A stretch of DNA of 64,000 nt from Notolepis coatsorum (Eukaryota; Chordata; Actinopteri; Aulopiformes; Paralepididae). Positions 12,011 through 24,775 of this stretch are shown here, in pieces (the first letter of the stretch is position 1; the number at the start of each line of letters is the position of its first letter). A model generated the notes under the pieces. The model made no database searches, was not told the origin of the DNA, and saw only the letters and a program-made list of their open reading frames with translations. Location of the stretch: assembly GCA_963971535.1 (NCBI GenBank), contig OZ020599.1:99530713-99594712 (forward strand), given 5' to 3'. A program made the translations under genes and the position numbers.

Positions 12011-12599
12011 GATCTTAAATAGAGTGAACATCTGATCTCAGCGCTTGCGGTGTGGTAGAATTTAATGAATTCATTTGCGTTTAGTTTCATATCTCTTGTC
12101 AAGCTGTCGGCAGGCATTTGCTCACATCATTTTGCAATCAGCCGGCTGTGCTGGAACAGCTTGTAGCTCCGTAGTCCACTACAAACGTAATGCTGAGAAC
12201 CCGACAACCATATGCTGCCGGTGTTCTGCTGTAGTGCGCTATAAATAAAAAAAAAATGTAAAAACCAAGATCCCCAAAAAAAAATTGTGATTTGTGCGTG
12301 TATAATACATTTTTTTAATAGGTGGTTATTAATTTTCAGCAAAGGAAAGTGAACAGGATAATGCAATTCCATTGTTTCATTTCGCTCATTCGGCTAAATA
12401 TGTTGAAGCGTTGTTCTTGTTATATTCATTCAACAAGAGATCTCCAAAATATGATCATGTGCCTTAGGAAAGTGAATAAATAAATACAATAGATGGAACA
12501 TCAACGTGAGATTACGTTATCAGGATTTACATCTTCTTGTATCCATGTAATATGACTCTTTGTCTGTGAGAGATATAAAGTTGAATGTAGACTTTTCCC
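12011..12599. other. Unassigned AT-rich sequence
   Basis: No gene, tandem repeat or transposon ends seen. Confidence 0.5.
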
Positions 12600-12730
12600 T
12601 TGCTTTTTTCTTATCTTCTCTTCCACCCTTCTCTCTCCCCCGCTCTCTGATTCTGTGCTCTCTCTCTCCCCCTCCCTCTCTCTCTCTTCTCTCTCCTCTT
12701 CCACCCTTCTCGTACTCCTCCCCCCTTATC
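12600..12730. repeat. Polypyrimidine tract
   Basis: Mixed C and T with few purines, a decayed (TC)n-like low-complexity run. Confidence 0.8.
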
Positions 12731-13281
12731 CAATTCTGTATCACTCTGTATCATTTAATTCTACTAACTGTATGGATCCCTACTGTAATACATGATCCTA
12801 TTGAACTATAGAAATTGTCTCCTAATCTTTCTGTTATTAATTTCAACATCGGTATTAAAATGTCTATTTCCTCAGACCACAACTCTTGATTTCCCATCAA
12901 ACACATCATTATACAAACAGCCAACGCTAACCAATTAAACTGAGGCTTAATTGTAAGCTTTATTAACCTCTTAACAAAGCTGTGCCCCTTGGCAAAACAC
13001 AGATGCTTCTAAAAAACTAAATGAAAAAGCCCATCCTCTCAAGGTTTCCAGAGAGCGTGTTTTATTTGTTTCACGCTTCCTGTGTACCTTTCATCGGTTG
13101 TCATGGTGGCTGCTCCCCCCTCCCTTTAATGGCCCCAAGAGCATTGTCATTTTTATTTTTATAATCATTCTTCTCAGAGCACTTTACTACCGCTATCACC
13201 ACTCATCATCCGTCATCCACACTCTACGTCATCTCTGACATAGAGCACTGTGTTATTTACCAACTTCACTGTGTTCGGTCG
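12731..13281. other. Unassigned sequence
   Basis: No gene or transposon ends recognised. Confidence 0.5.
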
Positions 13282-13528
<247 letters not shown>

Positions 13529-13679
13529 GGGTTGCACGATAGACCGTTACTAGAAACGTATCGCGATACCCAGCTGTTAAAAACGGTTCAATACTCCATT
13601 TGATTAGTATTGAAACTTTTTTAATAATAGCCTGATTTTCTATGAGTTGAGTGCATGCGTGGCCGGAGCAGTGAGTCAC

Positions 13680-15050
13680 TGTGTATTTGTTTATTTGTTT
13701 ATTTATGGATCCCCATTAGTCTACACCCATGGGTGAAAGACTATTCTTCCTGGGGTCCGAACACATAACTTACAACATTACAGTACATTACATTACAGTA
13801 ATACAAAAACAATAAAAACATAAGAAACATCTTAGCCTAAGCACATTCTCAACATCTTCAAAATCTCACAGAAAAAATAAAACACACAAAGGTTCCAAAG
13901 TTTAAAGCTAATGTCCCTCTAAAATTATAAACACTCTCTCTAGCCATGACATTTTTTTTGAGTGTTGCTTGGTAATTAGTTTTTTATTGCCAAAAACATA
14001 ATTTGTGCAGATTTGAATTTGATTAAGACCATGAATTTTAATGTTTGACTCCTTACAAACAGACTATTTGTGTGATCTAAATATCTACCATGATGTACTA
14101 TCCGTATGGCTCTTTTTTGCATTGTCCATATCTTTTGTAAGTTGCTTTTATAAGTATTGCCCCAGGTTTCAACACAATATGATAGATATGGTACAATGAG
14201 TGTGCAATATAATGTATATAGAGTTTTCTGATTCAGGATATATCTAGTCTTGCCCAGTATACCAATACTTCTCGCTAACTTTGAACACAAATATTTTATA
14301 TGGGGTTTCACGCAGAGTTTGTGGTCTATTAAGACCCCTAAAAACTTGTTTGTATATACTCTCTCAATTTTTACATTATCAATCTTCAGTTGAGGATCAG
14401 TGTTTATTTTACAATTTCCAAATATCATGAAGTTGTTTTTTTTTCAAATTGAGTGATAACTTACATTTTGTGTCGAACCAACCTTTTAATTTGTCCATTT
14501 CTATGTTTGCCACTTCTAAAAGCTGCTGAAGGTCATCCCCTGAACATAAAATGTGTGTGTCATCCGCAAAGACACACATTTCAGTATGTCAGATACTTTA
14601 CATATATCATTTATGTATGAAATGAACAATTTGGGTCCCAATACTGACCCCTGTGGAACACCACAGGTAATGTTTAAGCATTGTGACTTGTGCTGACCCA
14701 TCAGAACAAATTGCTGCCTGTTACTAATATAGCTTTTCAGCCAGTCTAGAGCAACCCCTCTGACACCAAACCTGTCCATCTTTTTCAGTAAAATCTCATG
14801 ATCTATTGTATCAAAAGCTTTTTTTTAGGTCAATGAATATTCCTAATACATATTTCTTTCTCTCTATACCGTCCGTTATTTCCTCTACAAGCTTCATTAA
14901 TGCCATGGAGGTAGATCTAGCTGTTCTAAAACCATACTGTCTGTCCATTAGGAGATTATGTTTTTCAATGAAAGTGTCTAATCTTGCAACATATAGTTTT
15001 TCGAGTATCTTTGAGAACTGTGATAGCAGGGATACCGGTCTATAATAACT
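13680..15050 (-). pseudogene. LINE reverse-transcriptase fragment B
   Basis: In minus-strand order: a palm stretch around FIDLKKAFDT (about 14830), GVRGVALDWLKSYISNRQ, GVPQGSVLGP (about 14660), then a thumb region with FLGVLIDHKL and PYLSYCVETWGN down to 13976. This is a non-LTR reverse transcriptase of the CR1/Jockey group. The frame is broken at least twice: an 8-A run at 14819-14826 shifts the frame inside palm motif A, and the catalytic FADD-like motif is out of frame with GVPQG. The 3' end at about 13680 has a TATT/TTTG-rich tail on the plus strand. Confidence 0.85.
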
Positions 15051-15054
15051 CTAA

Positions 15055-15690
15055 GCCAAGACAGAGCGGCATGCATTCCCTCAACACTGCTCCTCACAGA
15101 GCGAGCTGAAGTTTCTCCAGATCCCACTTTGAAGCGCTCAACCAAATTGTTGGGCAGTAGTCCAAGTGGGATAGGACTAAAGCTTTTAACATTAGTTTAA
15201 CTGTCTTTTTACTCAATAGATGAGCACACCAGTCAGATCGTTGAAATACTCCTTCTCATTTTAGCCACTATGTTATTAATGTGCCTTGACCAAGCAAGCT
15301 TTTCATCAATAATCACACCCAACAACTTGGCCTCTCTAACCTGCTCAATAGCAGCACCATTCAACACAATATGTAGTTCCTTAATTTATTTCTAGAGGCC
15401 AGCATGATAGTCTTTGTTTTTTAAACATTTTACTTTAACTTGTTTTCAGTAACCCAATTAGAAACCAGCATTAACTCTTGTTGGAGCAACGTATTAACAT
15501 TGGTTCTTCTTTCTCTGCAGAGACATACATTGTCGTGTCATCCGCATACATTTCCATGCATGCATTATTCAATACATATTGGTAAATCATTAACAAAAAT
15601 TGAATAGAGCAAAGGACCAAGGCAACTTCCTTGGGGGACTCCACATTGTAGGGTTTCCATATCTGAAAGTGTCCCATTAATGTCCCACTG
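15055..15690 (-). pseudogene. LINE reverse-transcriptase fragment A
   Basis: The minus strand reads GVPQGSCLGPLLYSIFVNDL then MYADDTTMY, the palm motifs of a non-LTR reverse transcriptase, followed by a thumb region interrupted by several stops to about 15060. It is a different LINE lineage from fragment B, yet both lie head-to-tail in the same orientation and meet at about 15050. A CACTGT flanks the pair on both sides (about 13676 and 15691), so they may have inserted as one chimeric unit. Confidence 0.8.
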
Positions 15691-16040
15691 TAAGTGTGTG
15701 TGTGAGAAAGAGAGAGAGCACGCTTTGCGTAGTGGGCCTGTCAACAGTGTCGACTGAGCGTAGGGGAAATAGTCACAGACATCATAATACAACATTTCTG
15801 AATGGACGTTTGGATTAAACCAAGTTGTATGCAGTGATGAACTGTCTTTCCCAGTGGAACACAAGCTACTTAGCATTCCACAGGTCGCGCTGTGCACACT
15901 TAGCTTGCGTTAGATAGCATTGTTGATAAGGAGTCGTCTGCCAACAAAGGCGTTGTTTCAACAAATGTATTCACAAAATGTTTTATAATCGGTATCGTGA
16001 TACAGTACGTATCGAAGTAAACATGTTGGTATCATGACAA

Positions 16041-16594
<554 letters not shown>

Positions 16595-16790
16595 ACATTC
16601 AAGTTCAAGTTTCAAGTTTTGTTTTATTTGTCACGTAAGTACATGTACATTACAGTGAAATGCTTGGTTCTGTATGAGCCCCCTGAGAATGTGCTTCATA
16701 CAGTAAAAATAAGTAAAAAGAATAAAGTCCACCCACTATACAAACTAAAGTACAATTTAAAGTACAAAATGAATATTTAATGGCCCATTC
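16595..16790 (-). mobile_element. Retroelement 3' end with TTCAAG tail
   Basis: Starts with a TTCAAG repeat, then GTTTTATTTGTCAC, GTACATTACAGTGAAATGCT and a stretch rich in AAAGTACAA. The same body occurs at 28985-29123 (continuing at 29664) and inverted at 51361-51508. Confidence 0.6.
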
Positions 16791-17206
16791 CTGTCACAAT
16801 AAGCACATGTATAAGACTTAAAGACTAGGGGTGCTTGGTTGGTTATCAAACAAAAAACAAGGATATAGTATATAGTATATAGTAACCGTGACTGTCCCTG
16901 CTGAAGTGATCCCTACCATTACAGTATTCAATCTTTATGGCTTGCTGCTAAAGGAGTGTAATACAGCTTACATCATCAAAACAAGTCTAGTCTGAAGTAG
17001 TGGGTATACTGTGACTTTATGCAATCTCAGCCAAATCTGAGACAGGATGACACACTGCTGCCTCCACGCAGAGGAGTCCGTTTCAGCTTCAATTTATTTG
17101 TTAGAGAGGGACAACGTACATTAATAAGGAACATTTTATGAAATATTATGTAAATGTCACCAAATGCTAGTTTACATTGGCAGTCCCCCTGCCAGCCCTG
17201 CTGCCG
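16791..17206. other. Unassigned sequence
   Basis: Contains a short TATAGTATATAG run (about 16865) and a CTTCAATTTATTTGTTAGAG stretch (about 17088) that may be another retroelement tail. No gene seen. Confidence 0.4.
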
Positions 17207-17226
17207 TGTGGCTGCTCTAACCTGTT
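17207..17226. repeat. Solitary unit of the 33-bp minisatellite
   Basis: GTGTGGCTGCTCTAACCTGTT matches the unit of the array at 22812-24775, here as a single copy, and ends exactly where the DIRS-like terminus begins. Confidence 0.6.
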
Positions 17227-17565
17227 AACGTTAGGTTATGACTATAACCAAGTTCTGTTAGTATAGCGACGCTCGGCGTCACTCTCTGCACTGTCCTCGC
17301 ACACGTGCACGCGCACTGAATAAAGACCACAATGTACCTTTAATCCCAATATTTGTCTGACCACACCCCTATCAGCTTACCCATATAAGCAGGGGTGGGG
17401 CCACCCACTCGCCTCCTTCCCAAGCTTTCACCACAAGGCGAGATCAAGGGCTGCAGCGGCGTCGGATGCCGAGCGTCGCTATACTAACAGAACTTGGTTA
17501 TAGTCATAACCTAACGTTCTGTATCGTATAGCTCTCGCTCGGCGTCACTCTCTGCACAAGGGAGG
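17227..17565 (-). mobile_element. DIRS-like retrotransposon, second family: 3' ITR and internal complementary region
   Basis: 17227-17275 (AACGTTAGGTTATGACTATA...) is complementary to 17469-17517, separated by about 190 bp. The second arm runs on into a sequence (CTGTATCGTATAGCTCTCGC) that should equal the complement of this element's 5' terminus. This is the same terminal architecture as the element at 42701, with a different sequence. No matching 5' terminus or recombinase frame is found in the window. Confidence 0.75.
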
Positions 17566-18414
17566 CCGAGCGAGAGCCATCGGCCGACAAATACACCCCG
17601 CTGAAAGCCCCCCACAACCATCAGAACAGGGAGGGCCGAGCCCCCCCGACCCACCCTAATGGAGGGCACCCCCCCTATTGGGGGCTTCACGGGAGGGCGA
17701 TGGACCCGACCGTGCGAAGAGGCACTCAAGCAACTCAACGCACAGGGTGAGCAGACCGTGGCTTGACCCCACGACTACACACACGCACAACCCGCATGCC
17801 ACCCGGGAACGAACGGAGGAAACAACCTCGTTACTGCCCCCAGAATCACGGGGTCAAGGGCAAACCCAACCCCGTGGCAAGGCCGTAGCAGCGGAGCGCG
17901 AAGGAAGACCCAGACCCACCAAAGGGACTGGACCCCCTGGAACGGGGGCCCGGAGAAGTCCATGATGCCAGCATCAAGACCCCACCAGGTGGGCACTTAG
18001 TGACCCCGCCCCCCACATCGCCAGCGTATTCGGACAAAGGCCCCTCAGCCGAGCGGGCCCTGTCCCCCCAACAGTACACCGCCTGGCACACTGACCCTGC
18101 AGAACAGGCAGTCAGCATGGCCGTAAGCACACAAAAAAGGTTAACCAACGGAAGCAGGCAGCGCACCGGGGAAAAACCAGGCAACAGGCTGTTAACCCTA
18201 GCCTGGAGACTGCGGACGAGACAGGCGCCAGAGGGGACAGCTGAACACAGCCGCCCCGGCGGAAGGGGCGTATGCTGGCGTTGTTGCATGACCAAGCCTC
18301 CATTTAAAAAAAAACCCACCCAGAGGGGTTGAGGCAGAGAAGGCTGACACGATTGGCAGACGTCATGAACGTGCAGGGGCACCCTCAAGCGAAAAAGAAT
18401 GGAGAACCAGCCCC
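17566..18414. other. GC-rich region beside the second DIRS-like terminus
   Basis: No recombinase or reverse-transcriptase motifs are seen on either strand. The composition (C-rich on the plus strand) matches the DIRS-like element at 42.7 kb, so this may be its 3' UTR or a decayed body. Confidence 0.4.
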
Positions 18415-18533
18415 AAGCACACCGTACTTGGTATTCCCAGGCGGTCTCCCAACCAAGTACTAACCAGGACCAACCTGTGTAGCGGCCGAGATCTGACGAG
18501 ATCGAGCGTGTACAGGTTGGCATGGCCGTAAGC
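18415..18533 (-). pseudogene. 5S rRNA pseudogene (119 bp)
   Basis: The minus strand starts GCTTACGGCCATGCC, passes GATCTCGTCAGATCTCGG, and keeps TGGTTAGTACTTGG, GGGAGACCGCCTGGGAATAC near the 3' end. This is full 5S length, with the C-box half well conserved. The helix I/A-box half carries many changes, and the 3' end (AAGTACGGTGTGCTT) departs from the usual ending, so it is unlikely to be functional. No T-run terminator follows. It may be a solitary pseudogene or derive from a 5S-headed SINE. Confidence 0.85.
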
Positions 18534-21035
18534 CATTACGACAGTGCTGTGTAAAAAATTTACCCAACCAGGGTCTCCATAGCGCTTAACCCTGTGACAC
18601 CCGGACCGACCTGGCATTTTTCCCACTGAAAAAAGCCCAAGTCCCTCAGGGTACCAGAACAGCAGATCTGCATCCCCGGCGGACAACGGGTTCAACTGAT
18701 CCGGACCAGCGTGACCAGAACCAGTCCCGTGCCCTAACCACGCCGACATGCCTACTCCAGGAGAAGGGGCAGATATGCGTGTTGATCTTAAACATGAAAA
18801 GAAGGCGCCACCCAGACGTTCGGGCGAACCGCGCCCGGTGGCCCACCCCCAGGGCGTGAGACCCCTCTACATATGTTCAGATCCATTCCGTCATCATCCC
18901 CCAGATATGAACGAGAATCCGTCGATAACCAAACCAGGTCGTCGGATTTGGTCGTCGGAAGAGGAAAAACCTCCATCCCAGTTGCTTTATAAAAACGCCG
19001 TTTTAACCTCAAGCAACCAAGGCGTGCCAGTCAGTCGCCTGTTTACAGAACACCCCGAGCTAGCACTATACGTGCGTCGGGACACACCCACATCAATGAA
19101 CAGGCTATTTAGACCTGTCATTGAATCCCCAAGGCTCCCAGGGGAACGACAAGAGGGGTGTGACACTTCCTAACTCCAACTCTTTTTAATAGAAAAGCAG
19201 GAAGCACCAACAGTATGTATCCCAGTCTACACAGCCGGGGGTAAAAATGTTTCACATTTTTACATCCCACCACCCTCCCATAGGAAGGAGACGGGAATCC
19301 CCAGAGAGACTTCCCACGCGAGCTGTACAGATTGAAAAGAATATATTGCACCTTGAGCCATGTAAAAAATTGGTTTTAGGGCTCTCCGGGGAGGAGGCAC
19401 TGAACCCATACACACTCAATAATCGAATTGAATCGAATACATACACAATAGAGTAGGACTCCTTCTTGAGGGTCCACTCACCTTGACAATCTGAGGAGGA
19501 GGCTCTGTACTCTGAAGGAGGCTCCCTCACATGGAAGGAGGAGTCCCAACTCACAGAAGGCCCGAATAGGAGCTTGGTGAGGAGGAGCCCTGACCACCCC
19601 CCGAAACAGATCCATCACATGGACCTGAACAGCACACGGAAGTCCTACCAACAGAGACGCGCACAGTGACGTACTCTATGGCGGGGGAATTTCTGCGGTG
19701 CACACCCCCAATATTCCAGGCCGTGGGACCAGGAAACTCCCCCCCCCCCCCCCCCTCACCCTGTAACGTGCCGAACCGCAACGTGACAGGAACCTTGAAG
19801 GACAGGTGGGTTTACCCCTGACCAACAGAAAAAAGGGGGAGGAAAGGTTACCAGTTCACCCCTTTACGACCCCACACCCATGATACGATGTAATGACAAA
19901 AAGAGAGTATGACACAGTCATAGTCAGCTCTATGAAGCGTCTGACAGCTTCACACAGCGCATGAGCTAACCTGCTATCTGATTTTTACTAAGGAAAAAAC
20001 ACAGAATAGAGAGGGCTCTCCAAGAGCCCCGGTACCAAACTTACACATGTGCTTCTGTGGCCAGTCCAACCCAGTTGTAGGTCGCATGACACACACAACC
20101 CATCATCACCTACAAAAAATGGCAAAAACACTTTACAGAGGAACGCCGTTTTTCATAATGAGAGAATACATAATTCTCGATTAGTATCGGCCACAGGCCT
20201 TGCTAAGCACACACGAAAGCGACCAAACAATCTTTTCTTTTAGGAAAATAAAGTTTCTCCAGCTGTTTTAGCACAACCTCAGCAATCAAGCTAAGGGTTA
20301 CATCGTATCCCTACCACACAGTGACACAATGTAGTGCAACAACATGTCTGAAAGGAGGATGAAGAAGTCCCCATGGAACCCGGGGGAAACATAATCCTCC
20401 TACTTTACCCTTAATACGGCCAGTTAAAACAGGAAAACCTGTTAATATGTGAACACACTGTTCATTGTCATTACAGGCTGAGAAGAGAATCATTCTTTAC
20501 TCATTTGTCACTAAGCATAGCTTTATAGGTTAGTTAACCCCCTTAGTTGTGAGTACACGGTACATATAAACACACATGATGTTTCTCAACACAACAAACC
20601 AGATCATTTTCACATCTGTAACAACAACCCGATTTGCATGGAGAAGCTAAATACCAGTGACAAGACAATTCACACATAACTCGCGTCGTATCCTAAATGT
20701 AGTGCAGCAACACTCGTTTTTGGAAAACATCGTTATTTACAAAACATTTAGAAGGGAAAGCCAGAAGAAGTGTACAAGGTCTGGCCAAACCTTGCCTACC
20801 CGGAGCGTAGATCAAGCGAAGTGCAGTCTCAAGGCACCGTAGTAAACACAGCCGTCCTGTGTTGTCGATCTGGGCAGCGTCGCCGCTCCCTCCCGTCGCT
20901 ACGGTCCCTCTTGTTGACGCAGTCCTTGCCGTCCTGGCCCAGGGCAGGTTCGACGAACATCCTCTGTCAAAGATGACGTCGTAGTCAAGAGTGTTTAAAA
21001 CATGTTATAATCAAAGCACGTTCAACAGAGTAGCA
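18534..21035. other. Unassigned 2.5-kb region
   Basis: Several open frames up to about 140 codons, but none has a recognisable domain. A C18 run lies at 19739-19756. A small GTAAAAATGT/ACATTTTTAC hairpin lies near 19246. It may be the body of the second DIRS-like element, but nothing diagnostic is present. Confidence 0.4.
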
Positions 21036-21220
21036 TTAAGCTAACGGCCGCTCCAACCGTCGGTCGCTACCGCCCCTGCCCGCGAGACGCCGAGCGAACA
21101 GCGCACGCGACCAGAGGGGAGCTTCGAATCCCCCCCCGCCTCTCCCCGTGAGGGAGAGGGGAATTGGGAACCGCGGCGGCGCGCGAGGGGCCGGAGCCAC
21201 CCCGCGCTGGGCCTCGGCCG
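21036..21220. promoter_or_regulatory. CpG-dense patch
   Basis: About 28 CpG dinucleotides in roughly 185 bp, far above the surroundings, with runs such as CGGCGGCGCGCG. In a vertebrate genome this suggests an unmethylated island, a promoter of a host transcript or of a young mobile element. No start site or coding exon was identified nearby. Confidence 0.4.
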
Positions 21221-21222
21221 AT

Positions 21223-21474
21223 AGCAGCAAGCTAACGTTTCCTAGCCTAGCCAGGTAGGCCACCTAGTGATCACAGCAGGCTAGCGCCGCAGCTAACAGC
21301 TGACTGGCTAACAGTAGGCCACCACTAGCACGTAAGCTAAGCAGCGACAGCAGCAAGCTAACGTTTCCTAGCCTAGCCAGGTAGGCCACCTAGTGATCAC
21401 AGCAGGCTAGCGCCGCAGCTAACAGCTGACTGGCTAAAAGTAGGCCACCACTAGCACGTAAGCTAAGCAGCTAT
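21223..21474. repeat. 126-bp tandem duplication (two units)
   Basis: 21223-21348 and 21349-21474 are nearly identical (visible difference ACAGTAGG versus AAAGTAGG). The duplication begins a few bases past the CpG-dense patch. Confidence 0.95.
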
Positions 21475-21818
21475 CACCTGAACTTGTACACAATGATATA
21501 ACACTCAACCAGACAGGCCGCCGTTCTGAAACCCTCCTCACTTTTTAAGAGAAAAGAGAAACAAGATGTCAACACAGTTTTACAACGGTGATTTTACCAA
21601 CACCCGACGGAGCCAGCACAATACCCAACTGGCCTGTGTAGCTGACTTTGAACACAGATCTTCCGCTAATGAACATCTATGCCCATATCTCCTTGTGAGG
21701 AAATACTCTCATTTGGATATGAAAGATGGGGCCTAACACGGTGACAGAGAGACATCCACTCGTCCAGAAAACACAGGGATCACCAGTGTTAATGGTCGTG
21801 GCCCACTAGTTAAACTTT

Positions 21819-22811
21819 TTTTTTTTGGATCAAATATTTTTCTTTTCTTTTTCTTTTCTTTTTTCCAACATGAAACAAAACATATCACAATACAACAACA
21901 ACAATACATAAAAAGACTTCCCAAGACAGTAACTCAACACCACATGACAAGACAACAACTGATACAACTGTACAGTGATCATCCTAACATGGACACTCGC
22001 TCGTTCTCTCCCCCCCTCCCCCCGCTCACCCCAGGACCTCAACATGAGTCACACTCACAATACATCACAATACATCACTCAGCAAAAAAAACAAGAATCA
22101 AAACAAACATTTCCAAACTTATATGCGTTCCCTCAACTTTGCCACTGTAGCCAACCAAATTACGATATCAGATTCCCTAACCCCTATAACACGTGCCGTG
22201 GATATCTCCAAATAGATCACGTCAAAGTAGGTGAGAAACCATACCTTTGGACAGAGTCTATCTGGATGAAACCAACGTGAGGCAATCAATTTTTTTGCGG
22301 CTGTGAGGCCGGCCAAAATGAGTTTTTTCACCTGTATAGAGGTCGGTAATTTAGAGAGATCATTCAGTAATAATACAGAAGGAGATGCAGGTATGGTTAG
22401 AGAGAAAATGTCTGAGAGCTGATATGTAACATTTTCCCCAAAAATCACAACAGGAAGGCATTCCCAGTACATATGCATAAATGTACCTGTGGCGCCATTT
22501 GGACACAAGGTACATAGAGAGTCAGGTCTGAGACCCATTGAATTCAATCGTCTAGGGGTTAAATAAGTCCTGTGAATAAAATTTAGATGAATCTGTTGGT
22601 GATCTGGGTTGTGTGAGGATAACCGAACATTTTCCCAGACTGCATCCCAATCAAAATCTACATCCAACTCCGGAACATCCTTTCTCCAAATCGTATCCAG
22701 GGGGAGCTTTTTATACGAGGTCATGAGTAAATGGCGATAAAAGTCAGAGACAAAGCCTCTCGATGTCTCCTTGTCATAAAATAACTTGTGAAAGCGGTGA
22801 TGCACTAGTGG
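21819..22811 (-). pseudogene. L1/Tx1-like LINE ORF2 C-terminal fragment
   Basis: About 229 codons are open on the minus strand from 22805 to 22119. The sequence includes FIHRTYLTPRRLNSMG, then LCTLCPNGATGTFMHMYWEC, the Cys-rich C-terminal motif of L1/Tx1 ORF2 proteins. Downstream are a 3' UTR and an A-run (T-run on the plus strand at 21819-21828). The reverse transcriptase and endonuclease are missing. Upstream the open frame runs without a stop into the 33-bp minisatellite, whose units read as an 11-residue repeat. Confidence 0.8.
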
Positions 22812-24775
22812 AGCATGGTCACTGTGTAGCTCCTCTAACCTGTTAACATGGTCACTGTGTAGCTCCTCTAACCTGTTAACATGGTCACTGTATAGCTGCT
22901 TTAACCTGTTAACATGGTCACTGTGTAGCTGCTCTAACCTGTTAACATGGTCACTGTGTAGCTGTTCTAACCTGTTAACATGGTCACTGTGTAGCTGCTC
23001 TAACTTGTTAACATGGTCACTGTGTAGCTGCTTTAACCTGTTAACATGGTCACTGTGTAGCTGCTCTAACCTGTTAACATGGTCACTGTGTAGCTCCTCT
23101 AACCTGTTAACATGGTCACTGTGTAGCTGCTCTAACTTGTTAACATGGGCTGTGTAGCTGCTCTAACCTGTTAACATGGTCACTGTGTAGCTGCTCTAAC
23201 CTGTTAACATGGTCACTGTGTAGCTGTTCTAACCTGTTAACATGGTCACTGTATAGCTGCTTTAACCTGTTAACATGGTCACTGTGTAGCTGCTCTAACC
23301 TGTTAACATGGTCACTGTGTAGCTGCTCTAACCTGTTAACATGGTCACTGTGTAGCTGCTCTAACCTGTTAACATGGGCTGTGTAGCTGCTCTAACCTGT
23401 TAACATGGTCACTGCTCTAACCTGTTAACATGGTCACTGCTCTAACCTGTTAACATGGTCACTGACTGTGTAGCTGCTCTAACCTGTTAACATGGTCACT
23501 GTGTAGCTGCTCTAACCTGTTAACATGGTCACTGTGTAGCTGCTCTAACCTGTTAACATGGTCACTGTGTAGCTGCTCTAACCTGTTAACATGGTCACTG
23601 TGTAGCTGTTCTAACCTGTTAACATGGTCACTGTGTAGCTGCTCTAACCTGTTAACATGGTCACTGTGTAGCTGCTCTAACCTGTTAACATGGTCACTGT
23701 GTAGCTGCTCTAACCTGTTAACATGGTCACTGTGTTGCTGCTCTAACCTGTTAACATGGTCACTGACTGTGTAGCTGCTCTAACCTGTTAACATGGTCAC
23801 TGTGTAGCTGCTCTAACCTGTTAACATGGTCTGTGTAGCTGTTCTAACCTGTTAACATGGTCACTGTGTAGCTGTTCTAACCTGTTAACATGGTCACTGT
23901 GTAGCTGCTCTAACCTGTTAACATGGTCACTGACTGTGTAGCTGCTCTAACCTGTTAACATGGTCACTGTGTAGCTGCTCTAACCTGTTAACATGGTCTG
24001 TGTAGCTGTTCTAACCTGTTAACATGGTCACTGTGTAGCTGTTCTAACCTGTCAACATGGTCACTGTGTAGCTGCTCTAACCTGTTAACATGGTCACTGA
24101 CTGTGTAGCTGCTCTAACCTGTTAACATGGTCACTGTATAGCTGCTCTAACCTGTTAACATGGTCACTGTGTAGCTGCTCTTACCTGTTAACATGGTCAC
24201 TGTGTAGCTGCTCTAACCTGTTAACATGGTCACTGTGTAGCTGTTCTAACCTGTTAACATGGTCACTGTGTAGCTGCTCTAACCTGTTAACATGGTCACT
24301 GACTGTGTAGCTGCTCTAACCTGTTAACATGGTCACTGTGTAGCTGCTCTAACCTGTTAACATGGTCACTGTGTAGCTGCTCTAACCTGTTAACATGGTC
24401 ACTGTGTAGCTGTTAACATGGTCACTGTGTAGCTGCTCTAACCTGTTAACATGGTCACTGTGTAGCTGCTCTAACCTGTTAACATGGTCACTGTGTAGCT
24501 GCTCTAACCTGTTAACATGGTCACTGTGTAGCTGCTCTAACCTGTTAACATGGTCTGTGTAGCTGTTCTAACCTGTTAACATGGTCACTGTGTAGCTGTT
24601 CTAACCTGTTAACATGGTCACTGTGTAGCTGTTCTAACCTGTTAACATGGTCACTGTGTAGCAGCTCTAACCTGTTAACATGGTCACTGTGTAGCTCCTC
24701 TAACCTGTTAACATGGTCACTGTGTAGCTGCTCTAACCTGTTAACATGGTCACTGTGTATAGCTGCTCTAACCTG
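22812..24775. repeat. 33-bp minisatellite, about 59 units
   Basis: Unit core GCTGCTCTAACCTGTTAAC followed by ATGGTCACTGTGTA. Variants differ at GCTGCTCT, GCTGTTCT, GCTCCTCT and GCTGCTTT. Length variants of 25, 29 and 37 bp recur in clusters (for example ACTGACTGTG units at about 23461, 23761, 23928, 24097 and 24298), showing amplification of multi-unit blocks. Each unit contains the palindrome GTTAAC. On the minus strand regular units read HSDHVNRLEQL. Confidence 0.97.

Noticed and set aside
22812..24775. CRISPR-like regular repeats
   Set aside because: Units are directly contiguous with no unique spacers, in a vertebrate genome. The same applies to 36671-39845 and 41015-42090.
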